Under the pieces are notes generated by a model. The model was given only the letters and a program-made list of their open reading frames with translations, had not been told where the DNA came from and made no database searches. From positions 620,001 to 684,000 of the forward strand of contig NZ_CP058561.1 in assembly GCF_018141425.1 (NCBI RefSeq): 64,000 bases of DNA, written 5' to 3'. Position 1 is the first letter of the stretch. Every line of letters begins with the position of its first letter. Both the position numbers and the translations under genes were made by a program. Shown one piece after another: positions 34,630 to 42,710 of the stretch. The DNA is from Vallitalea guaymasensis (GTDB lineage Bacteria; Bacillota; Clostridia; Lachnospirales; Vallitaleaceae).

Positions 34630-35583
34630 TTACATATACTGTTTTGATTGAATATTACTTCCATCAATAACTATTTCTTCTTCCTCACCTAAGAAGCCTG
34701 TTACAACTAAATCTATAGCTTGATCTTCTGTTAATCCTCTACTTCTTAGATAGTTAAGAATATCTTCTGATATTTTCCCAACTGACGCTTCATGTGTCAG
34801 AGATGCATCCTTGTTTCTGTTGACTAGTTTTGGTTCCGCCACAATGCTACCTGAATCAGATAAAAGCAATCCCATACAATCCAGATGCCCTATTCCTGCC
34901 TCATTACCAATCATATTACTGTAAGCATTAATCTGTGATTTGTATCTTGAAATCATTCTTACTCTTGAAATACCGTTAGCATCTTTTCCATTAAGATAAG
35001 TATCATCATACATATCCACTTTTCCACGTTCAGCTAAAACAGTAGTTACAAAGTTGAGAGAGGCTTTTTTATCTAGATAGTTGGAATTCCTTATATTCAT
35101 CTGCATAGGAACTTCATGGCATTTGTTATTATATGAAACTTGTGCATTTTCTTTTAATATAAGTTCCATACTTGATTCAACAGTGTCATATTTACCCCAT
35201 GAATGAAAATTATTGATTTCAATCATCGCATTTTCTTTAGCAACTATTTTGGTCTCACCACTGTGTTTACCATATAAATATTTCTTTCTCGCTGCACAAA
35301 CACTTTGTAACTTAGCCTCTACATTTTTCTCTACTACGACTAGATTGTTGGTATTTTGGACAACATACATAGAACACATAAGAATATTAGTTATTATAGG
35401 TTTATCAACAGATTTCTTTACCCATATAAAATATCCATTCTCCGGTTTCTTGCAATAGAATCCTCTTACCCAGTCATAGGTATCGAAAGCTTTAGTTATA
35501 GGCAGAATAATTAAATCTTTTTCTTCATGTATCTGAACATCATTATCTAGCTGAAGATAACTTACATGTTTTACATTTTTCAT
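34630..35583 (-). CDS. SufB/SufD-type Fe-S scaffold subunit (short, minimal Suf/SMS-like)
   Basis: The product is a beta-helical SufB/SufD-family protein of 317 residues, much shorter than SufB (about 470). It resembles the single scaffold subunit of minimal two-gene SufC-SufB systems in methanogens and Clostridia. Typical segments are AKENAMIEINNFHSWG, the beta-helix repeats LNFVTTVLAERGKVDMYDDTYLNG, and the C-terminal NRNKDASLTHEASVGKISEDILNYLRSRGL, including the Glu/His region conserved in SufB. I start at ATG 35581-35583, 7 bases after GAGGAG. It overlaps the end of sufC by 41 bases, so translation is coupled. Confidence 0.85.
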   Translation of the reverse strand: MKNVKHVSYLQLDNDVQIHEEKDLIILPITKAFDTYDWVRGFYCKKPENGYFIWVKKSVDKPIITNILMCSMYVVQNTNNLVVVEKNVEAKLQSVCAARKKYLYGKHSGETKIVAKENAMIEINNFHSWGKYDTVESSMELILKENAQVSYNNKCHEVPMQMNIRNSNYLDKKASLNFVTTVLAERGKVDMYDDTYLNGKDANGISRVRMISRYKSQINAYSNMIGNEAGIGHLDCMGLLLSDSGSIVAEPKLVNRNKDASLTHEASVGKISEDILNYLRSRGLTEDQAIDLVVTGFLGEEEEIVIDGSNIQSKQYM

Positions 35584-36244
35584 AGCCATTCTCCTCAATC
35601 AACCTCCATATTTTTTCCCAATCTTTTGATGAGCAAGTGATTTTGCCATCTAGCATCACATGTGCATAATCAGGTTTAAAATAGTTAAGTGCTTTACCTC
35701 TATGAGTAATCAATAGTATCGTTTTATCATTTAATTGTTCTTTTATCAACAAACATAATCTTTCTAGATTCTCTACGTCCAATCCAGCATCTAATTCATC
35801 CAATATTATTAAATCTGGGTCCAAACTTATAACTTGTATTACTTCTGAGAATTTTCTTTCTCCACCAGAGAAACCTATATTCACATCTCTCTGCATCAAA
35901 GATTCTATTCCTTCTATCTTAACGTTCTTTTTTCTTATTTTGTCCAAGAGTTTTGATAATTTCACGTTGATTGCAGGTGGATTCTGGTAGACTGCTGCCA
36001 TACCTCTTTGCGCTCTTTCTTCAATCTCAATATCCGATATATCTTCATCTTTAAAAAGAATCTTGCCACCTTTTATTTTATATTTGGAAAATCCTAATAA
36101 TGTACAAAGTAATGTTGACTTACCTGAAGCATTAGGACCTAATAATACATGGGTTTCTCCTTTTCCCATTTCTAAATTAAGCTTATCCAAAACTTTTTTC
36201 CCATCCACCTCAACTTCTAGATTATCAATCTTAAGTAAACTCAT
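35543..36244 (-). CDS. sufC: SufC-type Fe-S cluster assembly ATPase
   Basis: This 233-residue ABC ATPase has Walker A GPNASGKSTLL (about residue 38), a Q-loop in AAVYQNPPAIN, the signature FSGGERKFSEVIQV typical of SufC rather than transporters, Walker B LIILDELDAGLDV and the H-loop TH. It powers cluster assembly on the adjoining SufB/D-type subunit. The C-terminal CKTCKLSSAR adds a Cys pair. AGGTGAT precedes the start. A near-consensus Fur box lies about 170 bases upstream, suggesting induction by low iron. Confidence 0.92.
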   Translation of the reverse strand: MSLLKIDNLEVEVDGKKVLDKLNLEMGKGETHVLLGPNASGKSTLLCTLLGFSKYKIKGGKILFKDEDISDIEIEERAQRGMAAVYQNPPAINVKLSKLLDKIRKKNVKIEGIESLMQRDVNIGFSGGERKFSEVIQVISLDPDLIILDELDAGLDVENLERLCLLIKEQLNDKTILLITHRGKALNYFKPDYAHVMLDGKITCSSKDWEKIWRLIEENGYEKCKTCKLSSAR

Positions 36245-36574
36245 TTTATATCACCTCTTTCTTTAGTTTCTATTAATTTATGAATAATCAATAAGTTAGC
36301 TAGTCGTTGATTCTTTATTAATAGCTTTCCTTAACTTTGCTATTATTTTTCACATTTATATTATTAGTATTAACTATAAATGGCTAATTAAACTTATTGT
36401 TTCTTTAATAATGATAGTCATTATCACTTAATGTTTATAAATAATAGGCTTGAACATATTCAAAGCCCTTTCTGATAATTACTTATAACCTTCTAATTAC
36501 GGAATATTTACTTTATTTTAACATATAACGTAACCTTATTCAACTAGTTACCCGTAAAGTTTTACAAATATCCT
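36245..36574. promoter_or_regulatory. 330-base region upstream of sufC with Fur box and hairpin
   Basis: There is no gene. It holds the Fur box at 36412-36426. A hairpin at about 36447-36469 (GGCTTTGAATATGTTCAAGCC on the minus strand in two arms) could terminate the minus-strand remnant gene ending at 36575. The rest is AT-rich leader and promoter sequence. Confidence 0.5.
36412..36426. promoter_or_regulatory. Fur box before sufC
   Basis: TGATAGTCATTATCA matches the 7-1-7 Fur consensus TGATAATNATTATCA at 13 of its 14 defined positions. It lies 168 bases before the sufC start, and a Fur-family gene is the third gene on the same strand. Confidence 0.75.
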
Positions 36575-36964
36575 TTACAATTTCAATAGACCTTCTAGAT
36601 CATTTCCGTATTTCTCGAATATCTCTTCTCCAAAATCAGTCAGCATCTTATTCATATAGATATCATGTAGTATATAATTATTCAAGATTCTTATTACACC
36701 TTTGTTATAAGTATAGTAGCCCTCTCTCTTACTCTCTTGGTTCTCAAAAACAAACACTCCATATGTGTTGTCTACTACTAGAATAAATTCTGAACTATGA
36801 ATATCCTCTGCTATTCCTAATGGCGCATGCTTATACACTTTACCTAGTTCAATTATTTGATTATTCATCTGACTACTTATAATCTCAATATCACGTTTGG
36901 AAGCATCATCTAATTGGTCTTTCACTATAAGTCCATCTTCATACCAGAAACTGATAATTATCAT
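36575..36964 (-). CDS. Uncharacterised protein, possibly chimeric with a MutS remnant
   Basis: The open frame codes for up to 129 residues, but the first 20 or so (SFWYEDGLIVKDQL) look like the frameshifted tail of the adjacent MutS-like remnant. A more likely start is ATG 36868, giving MNNQIIELGKVYKHAPLG and about 98 residues. The rest has alternating strands (SEFILVVDNTYGVFVFEN) and a helical end (MNKMLTDFGEEIFEKYGNDLEGLL). No family is recognised and no clear ribosome site is present. It may be a relic. Confidence 0.35.
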   Translation of the reverse strand: MIIISFWYEDGLIVKDQLDDASKRDIEIISSQMNNQIIELGKVYKHAPLGIAEDIHSSEFILVVDNTYGVFVFENQESKREGYYTYNKGVIRILNNYILHDIYMNKMLTDFGEEIFEKYGNDLEGLLKL

Positions 36965-37160
36965 ATTGTCTATTTAGAATTTTTGTAAGTTCAATATCAT
37001 GTGAAGCTACAACAACTATACAATTTTTCTTATCTAAATATTTTAATATCGATGCAGAAGCAGCGATTAGTTCTTCTGTATTAGTTCCTTTTAAAATTTC
37101 GTCAATAAAACATATAATCAACCTATTATTATCTAAGCTTTTAATGATCCTTTTTAAATA
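36939..37160 (-). pseudogene. MutS-family ATPase, C-terminal remnant
   Basis: The frame reads LIICFIDEILKGTNTEELIAASASILKYLDKKNCIVVVASHDIEL, the Walker B, signature-helix and His-switch segment of MutS-type ATPases. Upstream in-frame sequence (YLKRIIKSLDNN) continues the family to about 37160 and then stops. The Walker A half and all N-terminal domains are absent. The frame also breaks soon after YDNYQF, where homologues continue. It is a decayed fragment. Confidence 0.75.
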
Positions 37161-37176
37161 CTTAATATTTATATCT

Positions 37177-37467
37177 TTATATAATATTAATATGCTTTAA
37201 TAATTTAACACAATCATAAAAACCGCTCTTATAAATTTCACTAAGCATTATACTATTTAAATCATTATTCATAGTTAAATAATTATCAATTATACTAACA
37301 TCATCTTTTGGTAATTTGCTTAATAAATTATTAAATTTTTTTTCAAAATTATTGATTTTGAAATTTTGATCTTTTATTTCTTTATTATACAATGATACTT
37401 CTTTTATTTTTAGGTCTAATATATCATAAATTAATTTATTAAATGATTCTGTGTAAAACTGATTCAT
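37177..37467 (-). CDS. Small helical protein, unknown function
   Basis: This 96-residue protein is almost entirely helical, with a Lys/Asn-rich coiled-coil stretch (LKIKEVSLYNKEIKDQNFKINNFEKKFNNLLSKL) and a C-terminal SEIYKSGFYDCVKLLKHI segment. The size and the GF-x-x-x-V-x-L end recall small Firmicute proteins annotated DUF6809, but this is tentative. AGGAGG lies before the ATG. It diverges from an XRE regulator gene at 37584 and palindromes lie between them. Confidence 0.55.
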   Translation of the reverse strand: MNQFYTESFNKLIYDILDLKIKEVSLYNKEIKDQNFKINNFEKKFNNLLSKLPKDDVSIIDNYLTMNNDLNSIMLSEIYKSGFYDCVKLLKHINII

Positions 37468-37528
37468 AATATTACCTCCTATTTTAGTATATATATTGTA
37501 GACTAGATATTATTATCTCTCATTTTGG

Positions 37529-37544
37529 GATATTTGTCAATATC
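37529..37544. promoter_or_regulatory. Palindrome between the small helical gene and the XRE regulator
   Basis: GATATTTGTCAATATC has 6-bp arms around TGTC. A related sequence AGATATTATTATCT occurs about 24 bases to its left. Both lie in the 116-base divergent promoter region, where an XRE autoregulator would bind. Confidence 0.4.
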
Positions 37545-37583
37545 TCATTATGAACTTTGTATAATAACATTGAGGTGAATCAT

Positions 37584-37820
37584 ATGATATTAGAACGTCT
37601 TAAAAATCTTAGAGAAGACAATGATTTATTACAAAAACAAGTAGCTGATGAGTTAAAGATTCCAGAAAGAACTTATGGTAACTATGAATTAGGAGTCAGA
37701 AGAATTCCATTAGAATTACTAATTGAACTCGCTTTATTCTATAACACCAGCACTGATTACTTATTAGGTCTTACAAATGAAAAAGCACCTTATGAAAGAG
37801 CCAAAGCTAAAAAACAATAG
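37584..37820 (+). CDS. XRE-family helix-turn-helix regulator
   Basis: The 78-residue protein is a single Cro/C1-type domain: MILERLKNLREDNDLLQKQVADELKIPERTYGNYELGVRRIPLELLIELALFYNTSTDYLLGLTNE, followed by a short basic tail. I start at ATG 37584 with GAGGTG 7 bases upstream, not at an in-frame codon at 37557. It probably regulates itself and the divergent small gene. Confidence 0.87.
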   Translation: MILERLKNLREDNDLLQKQVADELKIPERTYGNYELGVRRIPLELLIELALFYNTSTDYLLGLTNEKAPYERAKAKKQ

Positions 37821-37862
37821 TCTTCTATAAAAAAGTATATACAAAATAAAGTTATAAAACAA

Positions 37863-38258
37863 ATGTTTGTGTGGCAAAATATATTACCTTTCCCAGTTAT
37901 AGCAGATGAATTGGGTCGTGTATCAACTGAACTTGGCATGCTTCATGAGAAAAAAGGCACTAATACTGTTAGAGCAGTATTTATAGTTGATGCTAGTGGT
38001 ATTTTACGTCTCATGATGTATTATCCTCAAGAAGTAGGTAGAAGCGTAGATGAAGTACTTCGTGCTGTAAGAGCTCTACAAGCATCTGATGCTAATAAAG
38101 TAGCAACGCCAGAAAATTGGCCAAATAATGGTTTTATTGGTGATAAAGTCATTATTCCTCCAGCTAGCTCAGAAGCAGAAATAAAAGCTCGTGAAGAAAG
38201 TGTTAACAACGGAGAGATTGAATGCAAAGATTGGTGGTTCTGTTACAAATCTCTTTAA
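37863..38258 (+). pseudogene. 1-Cys peroxiredoxin (Prx6-like), C-terminal remnant
   Basis: The frame encodes the second half of an AhpC/TSA peroxiredoxin. [19 protein letters not shown], then [39 protein letters not shown], and a C-terminal dimerisation domain ending [11 protein letters not shown] are all present. The first 80 or so residues, including the peroxidatic Cys in the Pro-x-x-x-Thr-x-x-Cys motif, are absent. No ribosome site precedes the first Met. It is a truncated, probably inactive copy, although its terminator is intact. Confidence 0.8.
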
Positions 38259-38275
38259 TACCTTATATGTTAAGG

Positions 38276-38302
38276 AAGGGGCTAATAAACAGCCCCTTTT
38301 TT
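38276..38302 (+). terminator. Terminator after the peroxiredoxin remnant
   Basis: AAGGGGCT at 38276-38283 and AGCCCCTT at 38291-38298 form an 8-bp GC-rich stem with a 7-base loop, followed by a T run to 38302. Confidence 0.85.
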
Positions 38303-38332
38303 ATGAAGAAACCTAAGCTTTAAACTTCAACC

Positions 38333-39475
38333 TCACTGTGACAACTCAGCTTTTGTTAAAGTATTATTGATCTGTTGTACAAGATAATAAGCTCCTCTAT
38401 AACCCATGATAGGCAAATATGGATACTCGTTGTCTTGTCGAAAGCTTGGGGGACTTATCTGTATTACGTTTTGATTATGCAATGCTTCTATCCCATCAGA
38501 GAAACGAATGATAGCTTCTCTTTCATCTACTGTTTTTTTGAAGCCAAGTTTATATAAATATTCTTCTAAATACTTGTAAGATATATTATTGTTGTTAAAA
38601 CATAATTTATTATTATCCAACCTTGCTACTCTTCTTTTAAGCATATTTTCTTTATAAACTACTCTATTGATTTCACTATTATCTTCTGTCGGAGTAATTT
38701 CCATATTCAATAACTCACTAATACTATTCAACCATTTCTTAGTACCTTCTATACCATAAGGTGTTAAATATATATACGGTTGGTCATATGCTTCTTCTAA
38801 TAATTTTGCCGCTTCTAACCCTTCCTTATGAAGTACTATATTTATTAATGCTTTTGAAGCTTGTTCTATATCCTTAATATTAGTATCTAACATGAAAGTT
38901 GTACCAAGCTCCAATGAAAAATTCTCTTTCATGAGCCTTTTGATTTCCTTGAAATCACTACTCTGATTATAATTATATATACCTAGACCAAGTATATTAT
39001 AAAAAGGTAATTTCTCCATCTTGGGACTTTTCTTGGTAATCTCATTAACCAATATTTGTAATGTCTCATCAACACCATGTGTAAAATCATTCTGAAAATC
39101 ACAATCTGGCAGTAATATTATTTTACTATCTACTCTATCCTCTACTTGAAATCTAACACTTTCTAGATCAATTCCAATGATTGATGTTATGGACGATCCT
39201 ATAACGAAAATGTATTCTGGTTTCTCAATTTCATCTATTTCTAGAATAGCATCTATGATTCTGTCTTCATTGCCAAAAGTTACATCATGTTCATCCATAT
39301 GTGTTGTAAAAGTCTTAGCAGATGTATCCGCACCAAATTGCATAAGTCCTTCAATAGAAAAATGTGTTGTACCAGCAGGACCAAATTCTATGATAACAGC
39401 ATCATTAATACCATTTAATGTCCATAGGATACCCATTCTATCAGAAGCTATAGGATTATTTTTATATAATTTCAT
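38333..39475 (-). CDS. Nitrogenase component 1-like subunit lacking cluster cysteines
   Basis: The 380-residue protein follows the NifD/NifK/BchB fold order. It starts SDRMGILWTLNGINDAVIIEFGPAGTTHF, then MDEHDVTFGNEDRIIDAILEIDEIEKPEYIFVIGSSITSIIGID, and ends PIMGYRGAYYLVQQI. At the places where nitrogenase subunits carry Cys ligands it has Thr/Ser (GPAGTTHFS, GSSITSII). Its only Cys are near residues 125 and 293. It therefore probably contributes at most a non-Cys ligand, as the BchB-type partner of DPOR contributes Asp. It is the last gene of the six-gene operon, 13 bases after its partner, with GGAGG before its ATG. Confidence 0.8.
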   Translation of the reverse strand: MKLYKNNPIASDRMGILWTLNGINDAVIIEFGPAGTTHFSIEGLMQFGADTSAKTFTTHMDEHDVTFGNEDRIIDAILEIDEIEKPEYIFVIGSSITSIIGIDLESVRFQVEDRVDSKIILLPDCDFQNDFTHGVDETLQILVNEITKKSPKMEKLPFYNILGLGIYNYNQSSDFKEIKRLMKENFSLELGTTFMLDTNIKDIEQASKALINIVLHKEGLEAAKLLEEAYDQPYIYLTPYGIEGTKKWLNSISELLNMEITPTEDNSEINRVVYKENMLKRRVARLDNNKLCFNNNNISYKYLEEYLYKLGFKKTVDEREAIIRFSDGIEALHNQNVIQISPPSFRQDNEYPYLPIMGYRGAYYLVQQINNTLTKAELSQ

Positions 39476-39488
39476 ATTAGGGCCTCCT

Positions 39489-40937
39489 CTACATACTCGC
39501 TCTATGATTTTTCATCATTTCTACCATAGAATCATTGTCGTCCAAAGTTAATAATGCTTCCTTCATTCCGTCTGGAATCTCTTTCATATTAAGTAGAACT
39601 TTTTTCATGGGTGCGGGCATATTCTTAAGATTTTTTATTTTATCTCTAACTTCGTCCTCCATAGTACTCTTTTTTTCATCTAAAAGGCTGAAGATACCTT
39701 TTTCCTCTAAAATAGTACCTAGAACCTCAGTTATTTTTTCAAATCCAATTTTCTTAGCACAATTATCTGTTACTATCTGTACAATATTATGTTCAGCAAG
39801 AATCATTGGACTTTCATGTCCAAAATAATAATCTGGACTTAACTCACCATATATTCGCCTTAGAGGTGCAATGTTTGCCATACGTACTATATAAGGATTT
39901 ACGCCTTTATCAATTAACCTATCCATTACTTCCCTATCACTTTTTACCAGTTCTCTACATTGAATTACTATTGGAACCATACCTAACCCAACCAAGAAAT
40001 CAGAAAATTCAAAGCAACTGAAAGGCGTGTTACCGTAAATGAAACTTTTATTTTTTAGTAATTGTTCTGCAGCAATTAAATCAGATGTAACTGACTTATA
40101 CTTTTCATTAATAAGAGAATCAAATTTTATATCTAAGATATCTCCAATTTGTTCGTAAGCTTCTACTATTTTATCTAAATCCAGTGCCTTAGGAAAAATC
40201 ACATATGGAATACCCAATGACTTTTCCATCTCCTTAGCAAGTGATAAAGCTGTATGTTCAACCACTATATTCAAAGAACTCTCAGCAGCTTTTTGTATAG
40301 TTTCCATATTTACTTTAGTAGGTATGGTCATTGATATGTTCACACCGTTTTTCTTAAGTTCCTTATATAGTTCAGTATTTTCTACACCAAGATATTTGAA
40401 TCCTAGTATGTTAACTGTCTTTTCCTTTTTCTCCATAGGAGTCATAAGTGATGCCAATTGTTCTAGTGCCTTCTCAACACCTTCTATATGACTATTGCAT
40501 TTAAAATGTTCGGTCTTCACTATAAGCAGTTTAGTATCCACTTCATCCTTTAGACTACGCAAAATACTAGTAGTGTCTTCACCTATAAGTTCTACAACAC
40601 AAGTTGTTATTACCATAAGTGCTTTTGGTTTCTCTTCTCTATCTATCTTAATTATAATATCCTTAAGGTCTTCTTCACATCCAAAAGTGATATCATGCTG
40701 TTCCAATACAGCAGAATAAACACGGTCTTTTCCATTTTGACGTATCATGGCAAAATCTTTTCCATAATATGTACATTCTTCAGTTCCTATTATTAGAAGT
40801 GTTAGATCTTCAATATAAGACGCTGTCATTACTGCTCCAAAAAGAGGACAGTGAGGACCAGGAAATTGAGCTTTGCTTAAGCTCTTGATATCTTTATCTT
40901 CTCTAATATTAGTCAAACGATACTTTTCATTTAACAT
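39489..40937 (-). CDS. Nitrogenase component 1-like subunit with three conserved cluster cysteines
   Basis: The 482-residue protein is a NifD/NifK-like subunit. Cys30 (FPGPHCPLFGA), Cys55 (GTEECTYYGKD) and Cys113 (ITTCVVELIGED) occupy the three classical cluster-ligand positions. VLEQHDITFGCEEDLKDII follows, as in group IV-type proteins. The centre and C-terminus (FIYGNTPFSCFEFSDFLVGLG, SPDYYFGHESP) complete the three Rossmann-like domains. No FeMo-cofactor His/Cys pair is evident, so it is not a dinitrogenase. A helical tail of about 70 residues follows (EVRDKIKNLKNMPAPMKKVLLN). It overlaps the upstream ATPase gene by 11 bases. Confidence 0.85.
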   Translation of the reverse strand: MLNEKYRLTNIREDKDIKSLSKAQFPGPHCPLFGAVMTASYIEDLTLLIIGTEECTYYGKDFAMIRQNGKDRVYSAVLEQHDITFGCEEDLKDIIIKIDREEKPKALMVITTCVVELIGEDTTSILRSLKDEVDTKLLIVKTEHFKCNSHIEGVEKALEQLASLMTPMEKKEKTVNILGFKYLGVENTELYKELKKNGVNISMTIPTKVNMETIQKAAESSLNIVVEHTALSLAKEMEKSLGIPYVIFPKALDLDKIVEAYEQIGDILDIKFDSLINEKYKSVTSDLIAAEQLLKNKSFIYGNTPFSCFEFSDFLVGLGMVPIVIQCRELVKSDREVMDRLIDKGVNPYIVRMANIAPLRRIYGELSPDYYFGHESPMILAEHNIVQIVTDNCAKKIGFEKITEVLGTILEEKGIFSLLDEKKSTMEDEVRDKIKNLKNMPAPMKKVLLNMKEIPDGMKEALLTLDDNDSMVEMMKNHRASM

Positions 40938-41724
40938 TATTCTTGCCTCCTTTAAAAACTTTTATAGGTCTTATATGTACTTTCCCATCTTCATCGTGGG
41001 CTACAATTGCCTCTACTTTATATACATCCCTAATTAATGCTGAACTGAAAATCTTATCGGGTTCTCCAATCTTTTCAATCCTTCCTCTCTTCATGACACA
41101 TACTCTGTGAGAATACCTGCACGCTTGATTTAGATCATGTAGAACCATGACAATAGTCATATTCAGTTCTTTGTTCAATTCTTTTATCAAATCAAGTACT
41201 TCCAATTGATGACATATATCCAAATATGTTGTAGGCTCATCAAGAAGGAGTATTTTAGGATTTCTAGCTAAAGTCATAGCTATCCATACTCTCTGCCTTT
41301 CACCACCTGATAATGAATTCACGGGTTTATCCGCTAGATACATGACACCTGTTTTTTCCATAGCCCAGTTGATTTGTTCCTTGTCATAATCACTCATAGG
41401 CTCATACCATTTTTTGTGAGGCATTCTACCGTATAGTACCAACTGTTTTACAGTAAAATCAGTAGTAGAACCATGATGTTGACTTAACGCCGCTAATCTC
41501 TTAGCTATTTTTTTAGCTGATAGTTTTTTTATATCATCTTTCTCTATTAATATATTTCCTTTTTGGTATTCAAGTTTTTTTGTAATATTTTTCAGTATAG
41601 TTGATTTTCCAGAACCATTAGGTCCTACTATTGATAATATTTCTCCCTTATTGATTACTAGGTTCAGATCATTTATAAAGGGCATTTCATTATATGAAAA
41701 TGATATATTATTTAATTCAATCAC
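40927..41724 (-). CDS. ABC transporter ATPase, haem/siderophore type (FecE/BtuD-like)
   Basis: This 265-residue ATPase has Walker A IVGPNGSGKSTILKNI (about residue 34), the Q-loop in LAALSQHHGST, the signature VNSLSGGERQRVWIAM, Walker B ILLLDEPTTYLDI and the H-loop VLHDLNQACRYS. All match the iron-chelate/cobalamin/haem import class. Its start overlaps the permease stop by four bases (ATGA) and its end overlaps the next nitrogenase-like gene, so it is embedded in the operon. It energises the FecCD-type permease encoded upstream. Confidence 0.93.
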   Translation of the reverse strand: MIELNNISFSYNEMPFINDLNLVINKGEILSIVGPNGSGKSTILKNITKKLEYQKGNILIEKDDIKKLSAKKIAKRLAALSQHHGSTTDFTVKQLVLYGRMPHKKWYEPMSDYDKEQINWAMEKTGVMYLADKPVNSLSGGERQRVWIAMTLARNPKILLLDEPTTYLDICHQLEVLDLIKELNKELNMTIVMVLHDLNQACRYSHRVCVMKRGRIEKIGEPDKIFSSALIRDVYKVEAIVAHDEDGKVHIRPIKVFKGGKNNVK

Positions 41725-42707
41725 CTTTTAGCACCCCTTCTTAGTAAATATAAAAAGAATGGACCACCTAACATTGCCATCATTGTTCCAACAGGCAATT
41801 CAATAGGTGCCGCTATCATTCTAGCCAATGTATCTGCAATAACTAGAACCGCTCCTCCCATGAGCATACTTACAGGCAACAACCATTTATAGTCAGAACC
41901 AAATAGCAACCTGCTTATATGAGGTACAACTAATCCTACAAATCCAATTATCCCAACAAAAGCAACGCTTATACCTGCTAGATAAACAGCTACAAGAGAG
42001 ATAAGTATTCTTGTTAAATTTACGTTATATCCTAGATTCTTAGCTACATCATCGCCAAGCTGTAATACATTAGCTGCTCTGATACATATCAGCGCTAATA
42101 TGATACCAACAATCGAATAAATGCCAAGAAGCTTTACATCCATCCATGATACTCTAGATAATGAGCCATTGGTCCATAACATGACACCTTGTATTTTGTC
42201 TGAATTAAGGAGTGAAAGGAGACCAGTTGCCCCACCTAGAATAGCATTGACGGCTACACCAGCTAATACAATTCTAATAGGTTCAATTCCTCCACCTTTC
42301 CATGCCAACCCATAAACAATCCCACAAGCTATAACACCACCAACAAAAGCAGCTATTGGAACTAGTGACACATAACTTGGAAATAGCAACAAGATTATAA
42401 TTGCAAATAGACTAGCACCAGCTGAAACCCCAGTAATACCAGGGTCAGCCAATGGGTTCCTCATAACAGCTTGTAGAAGTGCTCCACTAGCTGATAAATT
42501 AGCACCGACAAAAACAGCTATCCATACTCTCGGAAGTCTTATGTCACTAATAATAGCTTTTTTTACAGTATATTCGTCACTGAAAAGGCTCTTAATAATA
42601 TCATCTAAAGATATCCTTACACTTCCTAAACATATACCAAGTAAAATTGATAAAATAAGCACACCAATAATAATTATCAATTTTGATTTTAGCCAATTTT
42701 TTACCAT
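41721..42707 (-). CDS. ABC transporter permease, FecCD family
   Basis: This 328-residue protein has about ten membrane helices and the FecCD hallmarks: DIRLPRVWIAVFVGANLSASGALLQAVMRNPLADPGITGVSAGASL near the N-terminus, then FVGIIGFVGLVVPHISRLLFG and ELPVGTMMAMLGGPFFLYLL at the end. The family imports ferric siderophores, haem or cobalamin as a homodimer. It begins three bases after the binding-protein stop and overlaps the ATPase start. Confidence 0.93.
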   Translation of the reverse strand: MVKNWLKSKLIIIIGVLILSILLGICLGSVRISLDDIIKSLFSDEYTVKKAIISDIRLPRVWIAVFVGANLSASGALLQAVMRNPLADPGITGVSAGASLFAIIILLLFPSYVSLVPIAAFVGGVIACGIVYGLAWKGGGIEPIRIVLAGVAVNAILGGATGLLSLLNSDKIQGVMLWTNGSLSRVSWMDVKLLGIYSIVGIILALICIRAANVLQLGDDVAKNLGYNVNLTRILISLVAVYLAGISVAFVGIIGFVGLVVPHISRLLFGSDYKWLLPVSMLMGGAVLVIADTLARMIAAPIELPVGTMMAMLGGPFFLYLLRRGAKR

Positions 42708-42710
42708 ATA

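Noticed and set aside
38027-38227. 66-residue open frame opposite the peroxiredoxin remnant
   Set aside because: It is an antisense shadow with no ribosome site.
38333-40937. True nitrogenase NifDK
   Set aside because: No cofactor Cys/His pair, no NifE/N/B genes, short subunits and only one set of cluster cysteines. The nitrogenase-like reductase type fits better.
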